A DNA stretch of 64,000 bases from Cellvibrio sp. KY-YJ-3 (GCF_008806955.1 NZ_CP031727.1:1874001-1938000), one strand, 5' to 3'. Counted from the first letter of the stretch, positions 39,867 through 51,968 are shown. Numbers and translations: made by a program. The notes: generated from the letters alone by a model not told the origin.

Positions 39867-40934
39867 ATGGCATTGCCAGATAACATGAGCCAAAACCGCG
39901 ATAAGCGTAGTTTCGGCAACACCAACTTGCGTCTCTCGTCCCTCGGTTTTGGCGCTGCACCTATTGGCAATCTCTATCAACCCCAGAGCGACGAACAGGC
40001 CTACGCTACGGTGGATGCTGTACTCGATTCAGGCATAGGCTACATAGATACCGCTCCCCACTATGGTTTTGGTTTGAGTGAATCCCGTTTGGGGGCTGCA
40101 CTGGCGCGTCGAGAAGGGGCTGCGGAAAGCATCATCCTCTCCACCAAAGTGGGCCGTTTGTTAGTGCCAACTAACTCTAAAGAAACTGTAAGACATGGTT
40201 TTGCCGATGCACCTGCACTGGAGCCGGTATTCGATTACAGCTACGACGGTGTGATGCGCTCCTTCGCTGCCAGCCTGAAACGCTTGCAGCGCGAACAGGT
40301 AGATATTCTGCTCGCCCACGATTTAGGCCCGCTGACCCACGGCGCCGATCACCCGGTACGCTTCCGCGAGTTTATGGAGGGCGGCTACCGCGCCATGTGC
40401 GAGTTAAAAGCGGCAGGGCAGGTGACGGCGATCGGGCTTGGTACGAACGAGTGGCAAATTTGTGAAGCAGCATTAACCCACGGCGACTTCGACGGCTTTT
40501 TACTCGCCGGGCGCTACACCTTATTAGAGCAGGGGGCCTGCGAGACTTTTCTGCCGCTGTGCGCGCGGCGCGGTGCCTCCGTTATTCTGGGTGGTCCCTT
40601 TAACTCCGGCATTCTCGCCACAGGTGTTACTGCCCCTGCCGTTGCCTCGGGCAAACAGCCGGTTTATTACAACTACGAAACCGCGCCCCAAAGCATTATT
40701 GATCGTGTGGCGCAACTTGAACGGGTAGGTGCAGAGTTTAATGTGCCACTCGCCGCCGCCGCGCTGCAGTTTCCGGCGGCGCATCCGCAAATTTGTTCCG
40801 TGCTGGCCGGGCTTGCCAACCCTGCCGAAGTGCAGCAGGCGAATGCCTGGATGAACACTCCAATTCCCGTTGAATATTGGCAGCAGTTGCGTCGGCAGGA
40901 GCTGATTCACCCAGCAGCCCCCATACCCATTTAA
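39867..40934 (+). CDS. Aldo/keto reductase, probable L-fucose 1-dehydrogenase
   Basis: A 355-residue AKR barrel predicted to oxidise L-fucose to the 1,5-lactone with NAD(P)+, the first pathway step. ATG 39867 is chosen; ATG 39885 is also possible. Catalytic landmarks: LSSLGFGAAPIGNLY, GIGYIDTAPHYGFGLSESRLG (Asp and Tyr), IILSTKVGRLL (Lys) and VDILLAHDLG (His). This is the D-threo-aldose/L-fucose dehydrogenase branch. First gene of the five-gene catabolic operon ending in an esterase gene at 45591. Confidence 0.88.
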   Translation: MALPDNMSQNRDKRSFGNTNLRLSSLGFGAAPIGNLYQPQSDEQAYATVDAVLDSGIGYIDTAPHYGFGLSESRLGAALARREGAAESIILSTKVGRLLVPTNSKETVRHGFADAPALEPVFDYSYDGVMRSFAASLKRLQREQVDILLAHDLGPLTHGADHPVRFREFMEGGYRAMCELKAAGQVTAIGLGTNEWQICEAALTHGDFDGFLLAGRYTLLEQGACETFLPLCARRGASVILGGPFNSGILATGVTAPAVASGKQPVYYNYETAPQSIIDRVAQLERVGAEFNVPLAAAALQFPAAHPQICSVLAGLANPAEVQQANAWMNTPIPVEYWQQLRRQELIHPAAPIPI

Positions 40935-41006
40935 CAAGCGATAAACGATTTAACCATGCCGATTTAACCATGCTGATTTAACTACGCGCAGTGAGTACCA
41001 GGTGTT

Positions 41007-41350
41007 ATGACACAAAACCGATCGGTAACCGGCGAGAGTGTAGGTTCGCTTTCTCCCGTTATTTTGTTACACCCCAACGACAACATTCTGGTGTGTGTAA
41101 AACAAATTCACACCGGCGATGAAGTCATTGTCGACGGCGAAAAAATTCGCGCCGCAAGCGATATTGCCGTGGGCCATAAAATTGCACGCAATAATTTGGT
41201 CGAGGCTGAAAAAGTGTATCGCTACGGCGCACCCATCGGCTCAATGGTTACTGCGGCCGTTAAAGGTGAACATATACATATGCACAATATGAAAAGTGAT
41301 TACATTCCCAGTCACACCCGCTCGCGCCAGAACAAAGACAGGAGTGAATC

Positions 41351-41354
<4 letters not shown>
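41007..41354 (+). CDS. UxaA-family dehydratase, small (SAF-domain) subunit
   Basis: A 115-residue protein equal to the N-terminal SAF domain of altronate dehydratase: ILLHPNDNILVCVKQIHTGD and GHKIARNNLVEAEKVYRYGAPIG are typical. AGGTG precedes the ATG. Its stop overlaps the start of the large subunit by 4 bp (ATGA), so the two are coupled. In this locus the pair should dehydrate L-fuconate to 2-keto-3-deoxy-L-fuconate. Confidence 0.9.
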
Positions 41355-43319
<1,965 letters not shown>

Positions 43320-43338
43320 TTTTTTTGGAATTAACACA

Positions 43339-44187
43339 ATGAAACTATTTCGTCACGGTAATCCCGGCCAGGAACAACCGGGTGTAGTTGATAACAATGG
43401 CCAGCTGCGCGATTTATCCGGCGTAGTTGCCGATATCAACGGCGCAACAATTAGCGATGCCGCGCTGCAAAAAATTGCCGCGCTGGATTTGTCGTCCCTA
43501 CCGCTGGTGCCAGAGGGCACACGTTTTGGCCCTTGCGTAAATAACGTCGGTAAATTTATTTGCATCGGTTTGAACTATGCCGACCACGCGGCAGAGTCAG
43601 GTGTTGCTGTGCCATCGGAACCGGTGGTGTTTATGAAAGCAACCAGTGCGATTACCGGCCCGAATGACAATGTGATTAAACCGCGCAATTCCACCAAGCT
43701 CGATTGGGAAGTGGAGTTGGGCATCGTCATAGGTAAACACGCGAGTTATATCGAGTTGGATGAAGCGCTGGATTATATCGCCGGTTACTGCGTGATTAAC
43801 GACGTCTCGGAACGCAACTTTCAATTGGAGCGTCCCGGTGGTCAGTGGGACAAGGGCAAAGGCTGCGATAGCTTCGGCCCCATCGGCCCTTATTTGGTAA
43901 CACGCGATGAAGTTGCTGATCCACTAAATTTAAATCTGTGGCTCACCGTAAATGGCAAAACATTCCAAAACGGTTCCACCGACCAAATGGTATTTGGCCC
44001 ACAATTTTTAGTGCACTACCTTTCACAATTTATGAGCCTGCAACCCGGCGACGTTATCAGCACCGGTACACCACCCGGCGTGGGTCTCGGTCAAAAACCG
44101 CCCGTGTATTTAAACGCAGGCGATGTGATTGAATTGGGTATTGAAGGGATGGGCATGCAGAAGCAGGTTGTTGTTAATGCGAAGTGA
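43339..44187 (+). CDS. FAH-family hydrolase, probable 2,4-diketo-3-deoxy-L-fuconate hydrolase
   Basis: A 282-residue fumarylacetoacetate hydrolase-type enzyme that cleaves the diketo acid to pyruvate and L-lactate, the last step of the non-phosphorylating route. ATG 43339 starts MKLFRHGNPGQEQPGV, the standard N-terminus; the frame back to 43225 overlaps the SDR gene. Markers: CIGLNYADHAAESG, EPVVFMKATSAITGPND, LDWEVELGIVIGK with metal Glu residues, NDVSERNFQLER, GDVISTGTPPGVGLG. Begins 19 bp after the SDR. Confidence 0.92.
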   Translation: MKLFRHGNPGQEQPGVVDNNGQLRDLSGVVADINGATISDAALQKIAALDLSSLPLVPEGTRFGPCVNNVGKFICIGLNYADHAAESGVAVPSEPVVFMKATSAITGPNDNVIKPRNSTKLDWEVELGIVIGKHASYIELDEALDYIAGYCVINDVSERNFQLERPGGQWDKGKGCDSFGPIGPYLVTRDEVADPLNLNLWLTVNGKTFQNGSTDQMVFGPQFLVHYLSQFMSLQPGDVISTGTPPGVGLGQKPPVYLNAGDVIELGIEGMGMQKQVVVNAK

Positions 44188-44292
44188 TAAATCTCCCCTG
44201 CTCTTTTTTCTATGGGGCCAAGGGGGGATCTTCTCTTCTTCAATAAGTAAAAATCTAAATAAACTCTTTATTAAAAACCATGAGAGCTAATA

Positions 44293-45591
44293 ATGAAAAA
44301 ATTTCATCAACTCAGCGGCATGTTTTTATTAGCGGGCGCTATTTTTTCCACTTCTGCTAGCGCAGCCAGCGATATTTCGCTCTACAAAAATAAACCCTTA
44401 AACGGTTGGCAATTATTTATTGAAAACCCCGAGCAGCAACAAAAATTCACTGGCACCACTGCGGTTACCCCCAAGGGTGATGTGCAATTGCAAGCCGTTG
44501 CAAAAGACAAAGCAGCGGACGCACTAATTTTTAACTGGAAAGATTCCTGGCGTGCGGGTATGACGTTGGAGTCGGGTAAGCCGTTAAATCTGGCGGCGAT
44601 GATGAAAACCGGTGTGCTGGCACTGGATATAAAAATTAATGAATTAGAAAAAGGCGGCGTTTCTTTCAAAATGGAATGCAAGCCGGAAAATTGTGATCGC
44701 GTGGTGCCCTTCACCATGGCCGCGCGCGAATTGCGCGGCAAAGGGTGGAGCACGGTGTATGTGCCGCTGAGTTGTTTCGCACAAGAACAAGATGACTTCA
44801 GTGCAACCACTATGCCCTTTGCGTTAGAGGTCGGTGGTAAAGGTGAAGTGGCTGTTGCCAATGTACAACTGCTGGCGAAGGCCCCTAAAAAAGTTGCGTT
44901 GTATGAATGCCCCAATTACAAAACCGCATCGGTTACACCGGGTATGTTAAATGAATGGTGGTCGATTGATTGGTGGTTGCCGCGTCATGAACAAAAACTG
45001 GCAGACGCCAAAGCCATTGCCGCTAGCGGCGGAAAAATTGATTTGTTGTTCATTGGCGATTCCATTACCCAAGGCTGGGAAAAAGAAGGCGCACCTGTTT
45101 GGCAAAAACATTATGCCGAACGCAACGCCTTTGCGATTGGTTTTGGTGGTGACCGCACCGAAAACGTACTCTGGCGTTTACAGCATGGTGCGGTGGAAAA
45201 TATGGCACCAAAATTGGTGGTAATGATGATTGGTACCAATAATACCGGTCACCGCCATGAAAACCCTGCTTATACCGCAGCGGGCATTAAAAAAATATTA
45301 GGTGAATTGCACCAGCGTTTGCCGGAGTCAAAAGTATTGTTGCTGGCCATTTTCCCGCGCGATGAAAATCCGGATGGCAGCTTGCGTCAAATCAATAATG
45401 GCGTGAATGCAATCATTAAAGACTACGCCGATAACAAGCGTGTATTTTTTGCGGATATTAACTCGGTGTTTTTAACCAAAGGCGGTGTGTTGCCCAAAGA
45501 CATCATGCCGGACTTGTTGCACCCCAATGAAAAAGGCTACAACCTGTGGGCTGAAGCGCTTGAACCCCACCTGCAAAAATTATTGAAATAA
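44293..45591 (+). CDS. Exported SGNH/GDSL esterase with N-terminal sugar-binding-like domain
   Basis: A 432-residue secreted enzyme with a signal peptide (ending near ASAAS). Residues about 30-205 are a beta-sandwich resembling the galactose-binding-like C-terminal domain of ExoP-type glucosidases (LIFNWKDSWRAGM, GVLALDIKINE). Residues about 225-432 are an SGNH hydrolase of the PAF-acetylhydrolase type: LLFIGDSITQGW (Ser about 257), GFGGDRTENVLWRL (Gly), MIGTNNTGHR (Asn) and DLLHPNEKGY (Asp407, His410). It could remove acetyl groups from fucosylated or other glycans before glycosidase action. It is the last gene before a strong terminator. Confidence 0.88.
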   Translation: MKKFHQLSGMFLLAGAIFSTSASAASDISLYKNKPLNGWQLFIENPEQQQKFTGTTAVTPKGDVQLQAVAKDKAADALIFNWKDSWRAGMTLESGKPLNLAAMMKTGVLALDIKINELEKGGVSFKMECKPENCDRVVPFTMAARELRGKGWSTVYVPLSCFAQEQDDFSATTMPFALEVGGKGEVAVANVQLLAKAPKKVALYECPNYKTASVTPGMLNEWWSIDWWLPRHEQKLADAKAIAASGGKIDLLFIGDSITQGWEKEGAPVWQKHYAERNAFAIGFGGDRTENVLWRLQHGAVENMAPKLVVMMIGTNNTGHRHENPAYTAAGIKKILGELHQRLPESKVLLLAIFPRDENPDGSLRQINNGVNAIIKDYADNKRVFFADINSVFLTKGGVLPKDIMPDLLHPNEKGYNLWAEALEPHLQKLLK

Positions 45592-45600
45592 TTGCCACAG

Positions 45601-45625
45601 CGGCGCCTCAGGGCGCCGTTTTTTT
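45601..45625 (+). terminator. Strong rho-independent terminator of the fucose operon
   Basis: CGGCGCC and GGCGCCG pair around TCAG-type loop and lead into seven T residues, 10 bp after the esterase stop. Confidence 0.93.
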
Positions 45626-45740
45626 GTGACACAAAATGGTAAATAAAAATTAACAAATAAAAATAATAAATAAATTTTGTAAATAAAAATAATTATCGGC
45701 ACCAGAAATAATACGACAATCAACTGTATGGGAGTATTTT

Positions 45741-48254
45741 ATGAAGTTCCGCACGGAATGTTTTTTTATCACCCTGATTATCTTCTGTTTTAGTGGGCCT
45801 GTATTTGCGTCATCGCCATTGGCTTCATCTTCACCCTTGGTGTCGCCTCATACACTCTGGTATGAACAATCCGCCCAACATTGGGAGGAGGCCTTGCCGC
45901 TGGGTAATGGCCGTTTGGGCGCGATGGTTTATGGTGGTGTGGCAAACGACAACATACAACTCAATGAAAATACCTTTTGGGCCGGTGGCCCGCACAATAA
46001 TGTAAACCCCAAGGCACTGGAATCGTTACCGGAGATTCGTCGCTTAATCACAGCGGGTGAATATCTCGTGGCAGAGGCGTTGGCAGAAAAAACAATTACC
46101 AGCCAAGGCTCCAACGGCATGCCTTACCAAACCGCGGGCAATTTGCATTTGGAATTTCCGGCGCATAAACAATTTAGTCACTACTATCGCGATCTGCATA
46201 TAGGCAAAGCTATTGCGACCACGCGCTATCAAGTGGGCGATGTGGTTTATACCCGCGAAGTTTTTAGTTCGTTTGTGGATCAGGTAATAGTGGTGAAGTT
46301 GTCGGCCAGCAAGCCTGGCCAGCTCAGTTTTACCGCGCATTTATCTCACCCGGCGACTATGCAATTCGCGCAGGAAAATAATCACACCTTGTTAATGCAA
46401 GGCATGTCCAAAGATCACGAAGGCATTAAAGGGCAGGTCAAACTCGCAACCCTGGTGGATGTAAATGCCAGCGGCGGTAGCCTGAGCCAGAACAATAATC
46501 GCATTGCGGTAAATAATGCCGATTCAGCGTTAATTTTAATCTCCATGGCGACTAATTTTGTCAATTATAAAGACATCAGTGGCGATGCGTTGGCGCGTGC
46601 GCGCAATTATCTCGCCAGTGCCAAAAACCAATTCACCCATAATCAGTACACCGCGCGTAAGCATGTACACAGCAATTTTTATAAACAGTATTTTGATCGT
46701 GTGGCGTTGCAGTTGGGTAAGAGTGAATTTGCGCAGGAGCCAACCGATCAACGCATTCGTTTATTTGCCAGCCGTCACGATCCTGAATTGGCAAGTTTGT
46801 ATTTTCAATTTGGTCGCTACTTGCTGATCTCCGGCTCACAACCCGGCGGCCAACCAACGAACTTGCAAGGTATTTGGAATCATCGCATGGATCCGCCATG
46901 GGATAGCAAATACACGCTGAACATTAATGCGGAAATGAATTACTGGCCATCCGAAGTTACGCAATTAAATGAACTAAACGAACCGTTTATTCAAATGGTA
47001 AAAGAGTTGGCGCAGACCGGTCAGCAAACTGCAAAAGAAATGTATGGCGCACGGGGCTGGATGGCGCACCACAATACCGATATTTGGCGCATTACCGGCG
47101 GCATAGATAAAACTTGGGGCTCCTGGCCTACGAGTAATGCCTGGTTAAGCCAACACCTTTGGGAAAAATATTTGTACAGTGGCGATAAAACCTATTTGGC
47201 GGATGTCTACCCGGTAATGAAATCTGCCGTCACGTTTTTTGAGGATTTTTTAATTGAATCACCAGACAAAAAGTGGCTCATAGTCTCGCCCTCCATGTCA
47301 CCGGAAAATGCACCTACCGCAACCGGCGTTAAAATCGCCGCTGGTGTGACTATGGATAATCAACTGCTATTTGATTTGCTCTCCAATACCATTGCCGCTG
47401 CTGAAATTTTGGGGCAGGACAAAACGCAAATTCCAGTGTGGAAAAAAATCCTGTCGCGCCTGCCGCCTATGCAAATTGGTAAACATCACCAGTTGCAAGA
47501 ATGGTTGGAAGACTGGGATGAACCGCAGGATAAACATCGCCATGTTTCCCATCTCTATGGGCTTTATCCGAGCAATCAAATTTCACCGCTGACAGCGCCT
47601 GAATTGTTTAGCGCGGCGCGTGTGACTATGGAGCAACGCGGGGATCCATCTACCGGTTGGTCGATGAATTGGAAAATTAATTTGTGGGCGCGGTTATTGG
47701 ACGGTGATCGTGCACTGAAATTAATGCGCGAACAAATCAGCCCAGCCATGACACTCGATGGCAGTGTGAATGAAAGTGGTGGTACTTACCCGAATATGTT
47801 TGATGCGCACCCGCCATTTCAAATTGATGGCAATTTCGGTTTTACCTCCGGCATGGCAGAAATGCTGGCGCAAAGTCACGACGGCGCGGTGCATTTATTG
47901 CCGGCTCTGCCGCAAGCCTGGCCCGAAGGTGAGGTAAAAGGGCTACTAATGCGCGGCGGTTTTGTGGTGGATATGCGCTGGGCTAACGGCCAGATTCGCG
48001 AACTAAAAATTCATTCGCGGTTGGGCGGAAACCTGCGTTTGCGCACTCATAGCGAGCTACCTGCCGTCAGTGATTTTAAAACTAAAAAAGTACGCGGCAC
48101 CAAAGCTAATCCCAACCCCTTTTATGCCCGGGCGAAGATTAAAACACCGCTTAAAAATACCGGCAAAGTAATGCCATTATTGTCGCTGGCAAACACCTAT
48201 GTGATAGACGTTCCCACTCAGGCTGGGCGGGATTATTACTGGGCGGTTAAATAA
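45741..48254 (+). CDS. Secreted GH95 alpha-L-fucosidase
   Basis: An 837-residue secreted enzyme of family GH95, which removes terminal alpha-1,2-linked L-fucose (xyloglucan, mucin or algal glycans) by inversion; some members are alpha-L-galactosidases. GGGAG precedes the ATG and a signal peptide ends near VFASS. Family landmarks: EEALPLGNGRLGAMVYGG and LNENTFWAGGP in the N-terminal domain; NINAEMNYWPSEVTQL with the conserved Asn pair, VSPSMSPENAPT with the acid Glu, SMNWKINLWARLLDGD, and QIDGNFGFTSGMAEML with the catalytic Asp. It has its own leader after the operon terminator and is followed by a second terminator, so it is a separate transcription unit. Confidence 0.93.
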   Translation: MKFRTECFFITLIIFCFSGPVFASSPLASSSPLVSPHTLWYEQSAQHWEEALPLGNGRLGAMVYGGVANDNIQLNENTFWAGGPHNNVNPKALESLPEIRRLITAGEYLVAEALAEKTITSQGSNGMPYQTAGNLHLEFPAHKQFSHYYRDLHIGKAIATTRYQVGDVVYTREVFSSFVDQVIVVKLSASKPGQLSFTAHLSHPATMQFAQENNHTLLMQGMSKDHEGIKGQVKLATLVDVNASGGSLSQNNNRIAVNNADSALILISMATNFVNYKDISGDALARARNYLASAKNQFTHNQYTARKHVHSNFYKQYFDRVALQLGKSEFAQEPTDQRIRLFASRHDPELASLYFQFGRYLLISGSQPGGQPTNLQGIWNHRMDPPWDSKYTLNINAEMNYWPSEVTQLNELNEPFIQMVKELAQTGQQTAKEMYGARGWMAHHNTDIWRITGGIDKTWGSWPTSNAWLSQHLWEKYLYSGDKTYLADVYPVMKSAVTFFEDFLIESPDKKWLIVSPSMSPENAPTATGVKIAAGVTMDNQLLFDLLSNTIAAAEILGQDKTQIPVWKKILSRLPPMQIGKHHQLQEWLEDWDEPQDKHRHVSHLYGLYPSNQISPLTAPELFSAARVTMEQRGDPSTGWSMNWKINLWARLLDGDRALKLMREQISPAMTLDGSVNESGGTYPNMFDAHPPFQIDGNFGFTSGMAEMLAQSHDGAVHLLPALPQAWPEGEVKGLLMRGGFVVDMRWANGQIRELKIHSRLGGNLRLRTHSELPAVSDFKTKKVRGTKANPNPFYARAKIKTPLKNTGKVMPLLSLANTYVIDVPTQAGRDYYWAVK

Positions 48255-48261
48255 CTCTTTA

Positions 48262-48290
48262 CAGGCGCTAGCAATAGCGCCTGTTTTTTT
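48262..48290 (+). terminator. Strong rho-independent terminator after GH95
   Basis: CAGGCGCTA and TAGCGCCTG form a perfect 9-bp stem around GCAA, then seven T residues. Confidence 0.94.
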
Positions 48291-48337
48291 GGTGGACTAT
48301 ATAAAAAATTATAGGTAGGCGTGGAGTGGTTTTGGTT

Positions 48338-51190
48338 ATGAATAATGTATTAATTCGCTGTTTGATTTTACTGGGATTATTGTGGGCTGTTCCGCCCTTT
48401 GCCCAGCAAACCCAAATCCAGTATTTAAGTGGTACCGATAAAGACAACACCTTGCCATGGGACTTTAAAGTCAATGGCGGCCGCAACAGTGGCAGTTGGA
48501 GCCGTATTCCCGTTCCCTCCAACTGGGAAATGCAAGGTTTTGGTAGTTATCGTTATTTTATTGATTGGGGTGATAATCCAGCGCCCGATACCGAAGGGCT
48601 TTATCGCACGCGATTTTCAGTGCCTGAAAACTGGCGCGATCAGCACATTAATATTGTGTTTGGCGGTGTGATGACCGATGCGGAAGTAAAAATTAACGGC
48701 CAGCTTGCCGGGCCGGTGCATCGCGGTGGGTTTTATCAATTCAGCTATGACGTAAGCCCTTTGCTAAAGCCGGGCGAGGAAAATTTGTTGGAGGTAAAAG
48801 TTAACCGTTTCTCAGCGGATGAGTCGGTGAATCGCGCTGAGCGCAAAGCCGATTTTTGGTTGTTTAGCGGTATTTATCGTCCCGTATGGCTGGAGGCAAA
48901 ACCCCGCGAGCATATTCAACGCCTGGCAGTAGATGCGCGCCACACTGGCGACATCCAATTACAGCTTTGGCTAAACAACGCCGACACTGCCAATAATATT
49001 GTTGCGCAGGTTAGTGCAATTGACGGCGAAAAAAGAAAAAAAGTGGGCCAGTTCTCCGCAAAAATAGCGCCGGGTGCGAAACAGCTTAGCGTAGAGAATA
49101 GAATCAAAAAGATCATCCCCTGGTCTGCGGAAAATCCGCAGCGCTACCAGTTGCAGGTGCAATTGCGCGCTGGCAAAAAAGTCATTCATCAAGTTGAACA
49201 AGTGATTGGTTTTCGCAGTGTTGAATTGCGCAAAGGCGATGGTCTGTATGTGAACGAAGTAAAAGTGCGGTTGAAAGGCGCTAATCGCCATTCGTTCTGG
49301 CCCGACTCCGGGCGAACTACCAGCAAAACGCTGAGTTATGCCGATGCTCGTTTACTGAAAGAAATGAATATGAACGCGGTGCGTGTGGCGCACTATCCAC
49401 CGGATCAGCATTTTTTAGACGTGGCTGATGAGTTGGGCCTCTATGTGATTAACGAACTCACCGGTTGGCAAGAGGCTTATAGCACTGAAGCGGGCACGCC
49501 CTTGGTAAAAGAATTAATTCTGCGCGATCACAATCATCCCTCAGTAATTATCTGGGCCAATGGTAACGAGGGCGGTTGGAATACCGAGTTGGATGATGAC
49601 TTTGCCCAGTGGGATACCCAGGCGCGACCGTTGATTCACCCGTGGGGTTTATTTGGTGGCATTAATACCGCCCATTACGAACCGCTGAATTGTTGTGCGG
49701 GCCGATTGTTTGACGGTGAGGATGTTTTTATGCCCACGGAATTTTTGCATGGCCTTTACGATGGCGGTGCAGGCGCGGGGTTAAATGACTGGTGGAATAA
49801 AATGCTTGCCAATCCACTCAGTGCTGGCGGATTTATTTGGGCCTTTGCCGATGAAGGCATAGTACGCGCCGATCGCGCCGGAAAAATCGACGTGGCAGGC
49901 AATAGTGCACCCGATGGTATTGTCGGCCCTTATCGCCAAAAAGAAGGCAGTTTTTTTGCCATCAAAGAAATTTGGTCGCCAGTTTATTTCCCGCTCGCGG
50001 AACAGGAAATTTTACCCGCCAGCTTTAACGGTAAGTTAATGGTGGAAAATCGCTATGAATTTACCGGGCTGGATGCGCTGACCTTTCGCTGGCAGTTAGT
50101 GGAATTTCCGCTGCCACGCACAATTGGCACCCTGCAAAACCAAGCGCAAAATAAAAACGCGCTGACTAGCGTGGTTGAAGGCGAAATAAAAGCCTCTGCC
50201 ATTGCGCCGGGCGAACGCGGTTTTATCACTGCGGATTTGCCGGAAAACTGGCAAGCGGCGGATGCATTTTATTTGACGGCCTACGATAAAACCGGCGCAG
50301 AAATTTATCGCTGGTCGTGGATGATTGCATCGCCGCAAACGGTGATTGATTCAATAATCCCTGCAAGGGTTGCTGCCGATGTTGTCGCAAATAAATCGAA
50401 TGAAATTGCACAAGAGCAAGGTAAGTTCAATCTGGTGAATGGCGATTTACAAGTGCAGATCGATAGCGCCAGCGGTTTGCTTCATCGCCTTGTGCGCGGC
50501 ACTAACAAATTGTCGTTTAACAATGGCCCGCGCTTGCTCAATGGCACGGGCACACTCACCGGCATTCGCGGTTATGTCGATCAGGGCGATGCCGTCGTCA
50601 GCGCAGATTTTAACGGTGAGTTGCGCAAAATAGAGTGGCGTTTGCAAGCCAATGGCTGGCTCAAACTAACCTATGCCTATCAAATGAAAGGCGGCACCAA
50701 GGCGGATTATCTGGGGGTAACTTTTGACTACCCGGAAACCCAGGTGAAATCCATGCGCTGGTTGGGTAAGGGGCCGTATCGCGTGTGGAAAAATCGTACC
50801 AAGGGTGTTGAATATGGTGTGTGGGAGAAAGCCTATAACGATACGGTTACCGGGCTGGAGTGGAATTATCCGGAATTCAAAGGCTTCCATGATCATGTCT
50901 ATTGGGCGGAGCTGGCGACCACGGAGTTGCCTTTGGTGATGGTGATCAATGACCCCAACATCAACCTGCGCCTGTTAACCCCGCGCCAGGCGAGCGGCGA
51001 AGGCGAGAATCCCATGACAACCAAAGTGACGTTCCCCGAGGGTAATATCTCGCTGTTGCATGGTTTTGCGCCTATCGGCACCAAGTTCCACCAGCCTGCA
51101 AACCACGGCGCGGAGGGCGAGTTAAACCAGGTGCCGCGCCTGGGCCAGTGGTATCAAACAGAGGTGTATTTTTATATCGGTCAACCCTAA
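48338..51190 (+). CDS. Secreted GH2 glycosidase (beta-galactosidase-like)
   Basis: A 950-residue exported GH2 enzyme. ATG 48338 is preceded by GGAG at 11 bp and starts a signal peptide ending near FAQQT; GTG 48326 is less likely. Domain order: jelly-roll (about 55-195, IPVPSNWEMQGFG, FWLFSGIYRPVWLEA), immunoglobulin-like (about 200-300), TIM barrel (about 300-600) and C-terminal sandwich domains (about 690-945). The acid/base Glu is in IIWANGNEGGWN (about 412) and the nucleophile probably in MPTEFLHGLYDGG (about 468). Paired with GH95, it would remove beta-galactose exposed after fucose release. Exact linkage specificity is not evident. Confidence 0.87.
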   Translation: MNNVLIRCLILLGLLWAVPPFAQQTQIQYLSGTDKDNTLPWDFKVNGGRNSGSWSRIPVPSNWEMQGFGSYRYFIDWGDNPAPDTEGLYRTRFSVPENWRDQHINIVFGGVMTDAEVKINGQLAGPVHRGGFYQFSYDVSPLLKPGEENLLEVKVNRFSADESVNRAERKADFWLFSGIYRPVWLEAKPREHIQRLAVDARHTGDIQLQLWLNNADTANNIVAQVSAIDGEKRKKVGQFSAKIAPGAKQLSVENRIKKIIPWSAENPQRYQLQVQLRAGKKVIHQVEQVIGFRSVELRKGDGLYVNEVKVRLKGANRHSFWPDSGRTTSKTLSYADARLLKEMNMNAVRVAHYPPDQHFLDVADELGLYVINELTGWQEAYSTEAGTPLVKELILRDHNHPSVIIWANGNEGGWNTELDDDFAQWDTQARPLIHPWGLFGGINTAHYEPLNCCAGRLFDGEDVFMPTEFLHGLYDGGAGAGLNDWWNKMLANPLSAGGFIWAFADEGIVRADRAGKIDVAGNSAPDGIVGPYRQKEGSFFAIKEIWSPVYFPLAEQEILPASFNGKLMVENRYEFTGLDALTFRWQLVEFPLPRTIGTLQNQAQNKNALTSVVEGEIKASAIAPGERGFITADLPENWQAADAFYLTAYDKTGAEIYRWSWMIASPQTVIDSIIPARVAADVVANKSNEIAQEQGKFNLVNGDLQVQIDSASGLLHRLVRGTNKLSFNNGPRLLNGTGTLTGIRGYVDQGDAVVSADFNGELRKIEWRLQANGWLKLTYAYQMKGGTKADYLGVTFDYPETQVKSMRWLGKGPYRVWKNRTKGVEYGVWEKAYNDTVTGLEWNYPEFKGFHDHVYWAELATTELPLVMVINDPNINLRLLTPRQASGEGENPMTTKVTFPEGNISLLHGFAPIGTKFHQPANHGAEGELNQVPRLGQWYQTEVYFYIGQP

Positions 51191-51196
51191 GCGCGA

Positions 51197-51228
51197 CGGC
51201 CAGCGACCTGCAAAGGGTTGGCTGGCCG
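51197..51228. terminator. Hairpin after GH2 gene
   Basis: CGGCCAGC pairs with GCTGGCCG over a 16-base loop. There is no T run, so it may stabilise mRNA rather than terminate. Confidence 0.4.
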
Positions 51229-51320
51229 CTCATCTATTCAGCAAAGTTAATGTTATATTCAGCACCGGCGACCTATAAGGCTTATTGAGGTTGAACTCAC
51301 CACTCCAAGGAGACTGAACC

Positions 51321-51968
51321 ATGAAACCTGTGATGAATAAAACAATGAAACCTTCAATGAAACGCGCCTTTTTGCTGGGCGCAGTGATGACATTGGCACT
51401 GCCAGCGGTCGCCGAGTCGGTCAAGGTGGATATGGCACCCGGCCTGTGGGAAAACAAAATGCAATATACCGGCGATGGTGCGGCCCAAATGCAGCAAATG
51501 CAGTCGGCGCAAATGGAAACCGCCATGGCCGAAATGAAAAAACAATTTGCCGCTATGCCGCCCGAACAGCGCAAACAAATGGAAGCGTTGATGGAGCAAT
51601 CGGGCATGAAAATGAGCGAAGAAGGTATGTCCTTTGAGAATAATCAGGTTAGTGTTTCTGCCGATGGCGCCACCGTAAAAAATTGCGTTACCCAGGCGCA
51701 AATCGACAGCGGTGATATGGGCATGGATGACAGTGAGGATTGCACCTCTACACTGACTCAGGTTAGCAGCAACCGTTTCAAATCCGTTCAGGTTTGCACC
51801 GGCGAAAATCCGTCGCGCAGTGAGGGCGACATAGTATTTAGTTCACCCAAACGTTACAGCGGTACCGGCATGATGACCCAAACCGTGAATGGCCAGCCGC
51901 ATAAGGTAACCGTTGCGATAGACGGCACCTGGCTGGGGAGCGATTGTGGCGATATCCAACCGCAATAA
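51321..51968 (+). CDS. Exported DUF3617 protein
   Basis: A 215-residue periplasmic protein with an AAGGAG ribosome site and a signal peptide ending near AVAES. DUF3617 features are present: APGLWENKMQY at the start, a Met/Gln-rich helical stretch (about 52-95), KNCVTQAQIDSG, then DCTSTLTQV and a Cys near the end, suggesting two disulfides. Function unknown. It is the last gene in a run of same-strand genes and has a 61-bp gap to the next. Confidence 0.85.
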   Translation: MKPVMNKTMKPSMKRAFLLGAVMTLALPAVAESVKVDMAPGLWENKMQYTGDGAAQMQQMQSAQMETAMAEMKKQFAAMPPEQRKQMEALMEQSGMKMSEEGMSFENNQVSVSADGATVKNCVTQAQIDSGDMGMDDSEDCTSTLTQVSSNRFKSVQVCTGENPSRSEGDIVFSSPKRYSGTGMMTQTVNGQPHKVTVAIDGTWLGSDCGDIQPQ

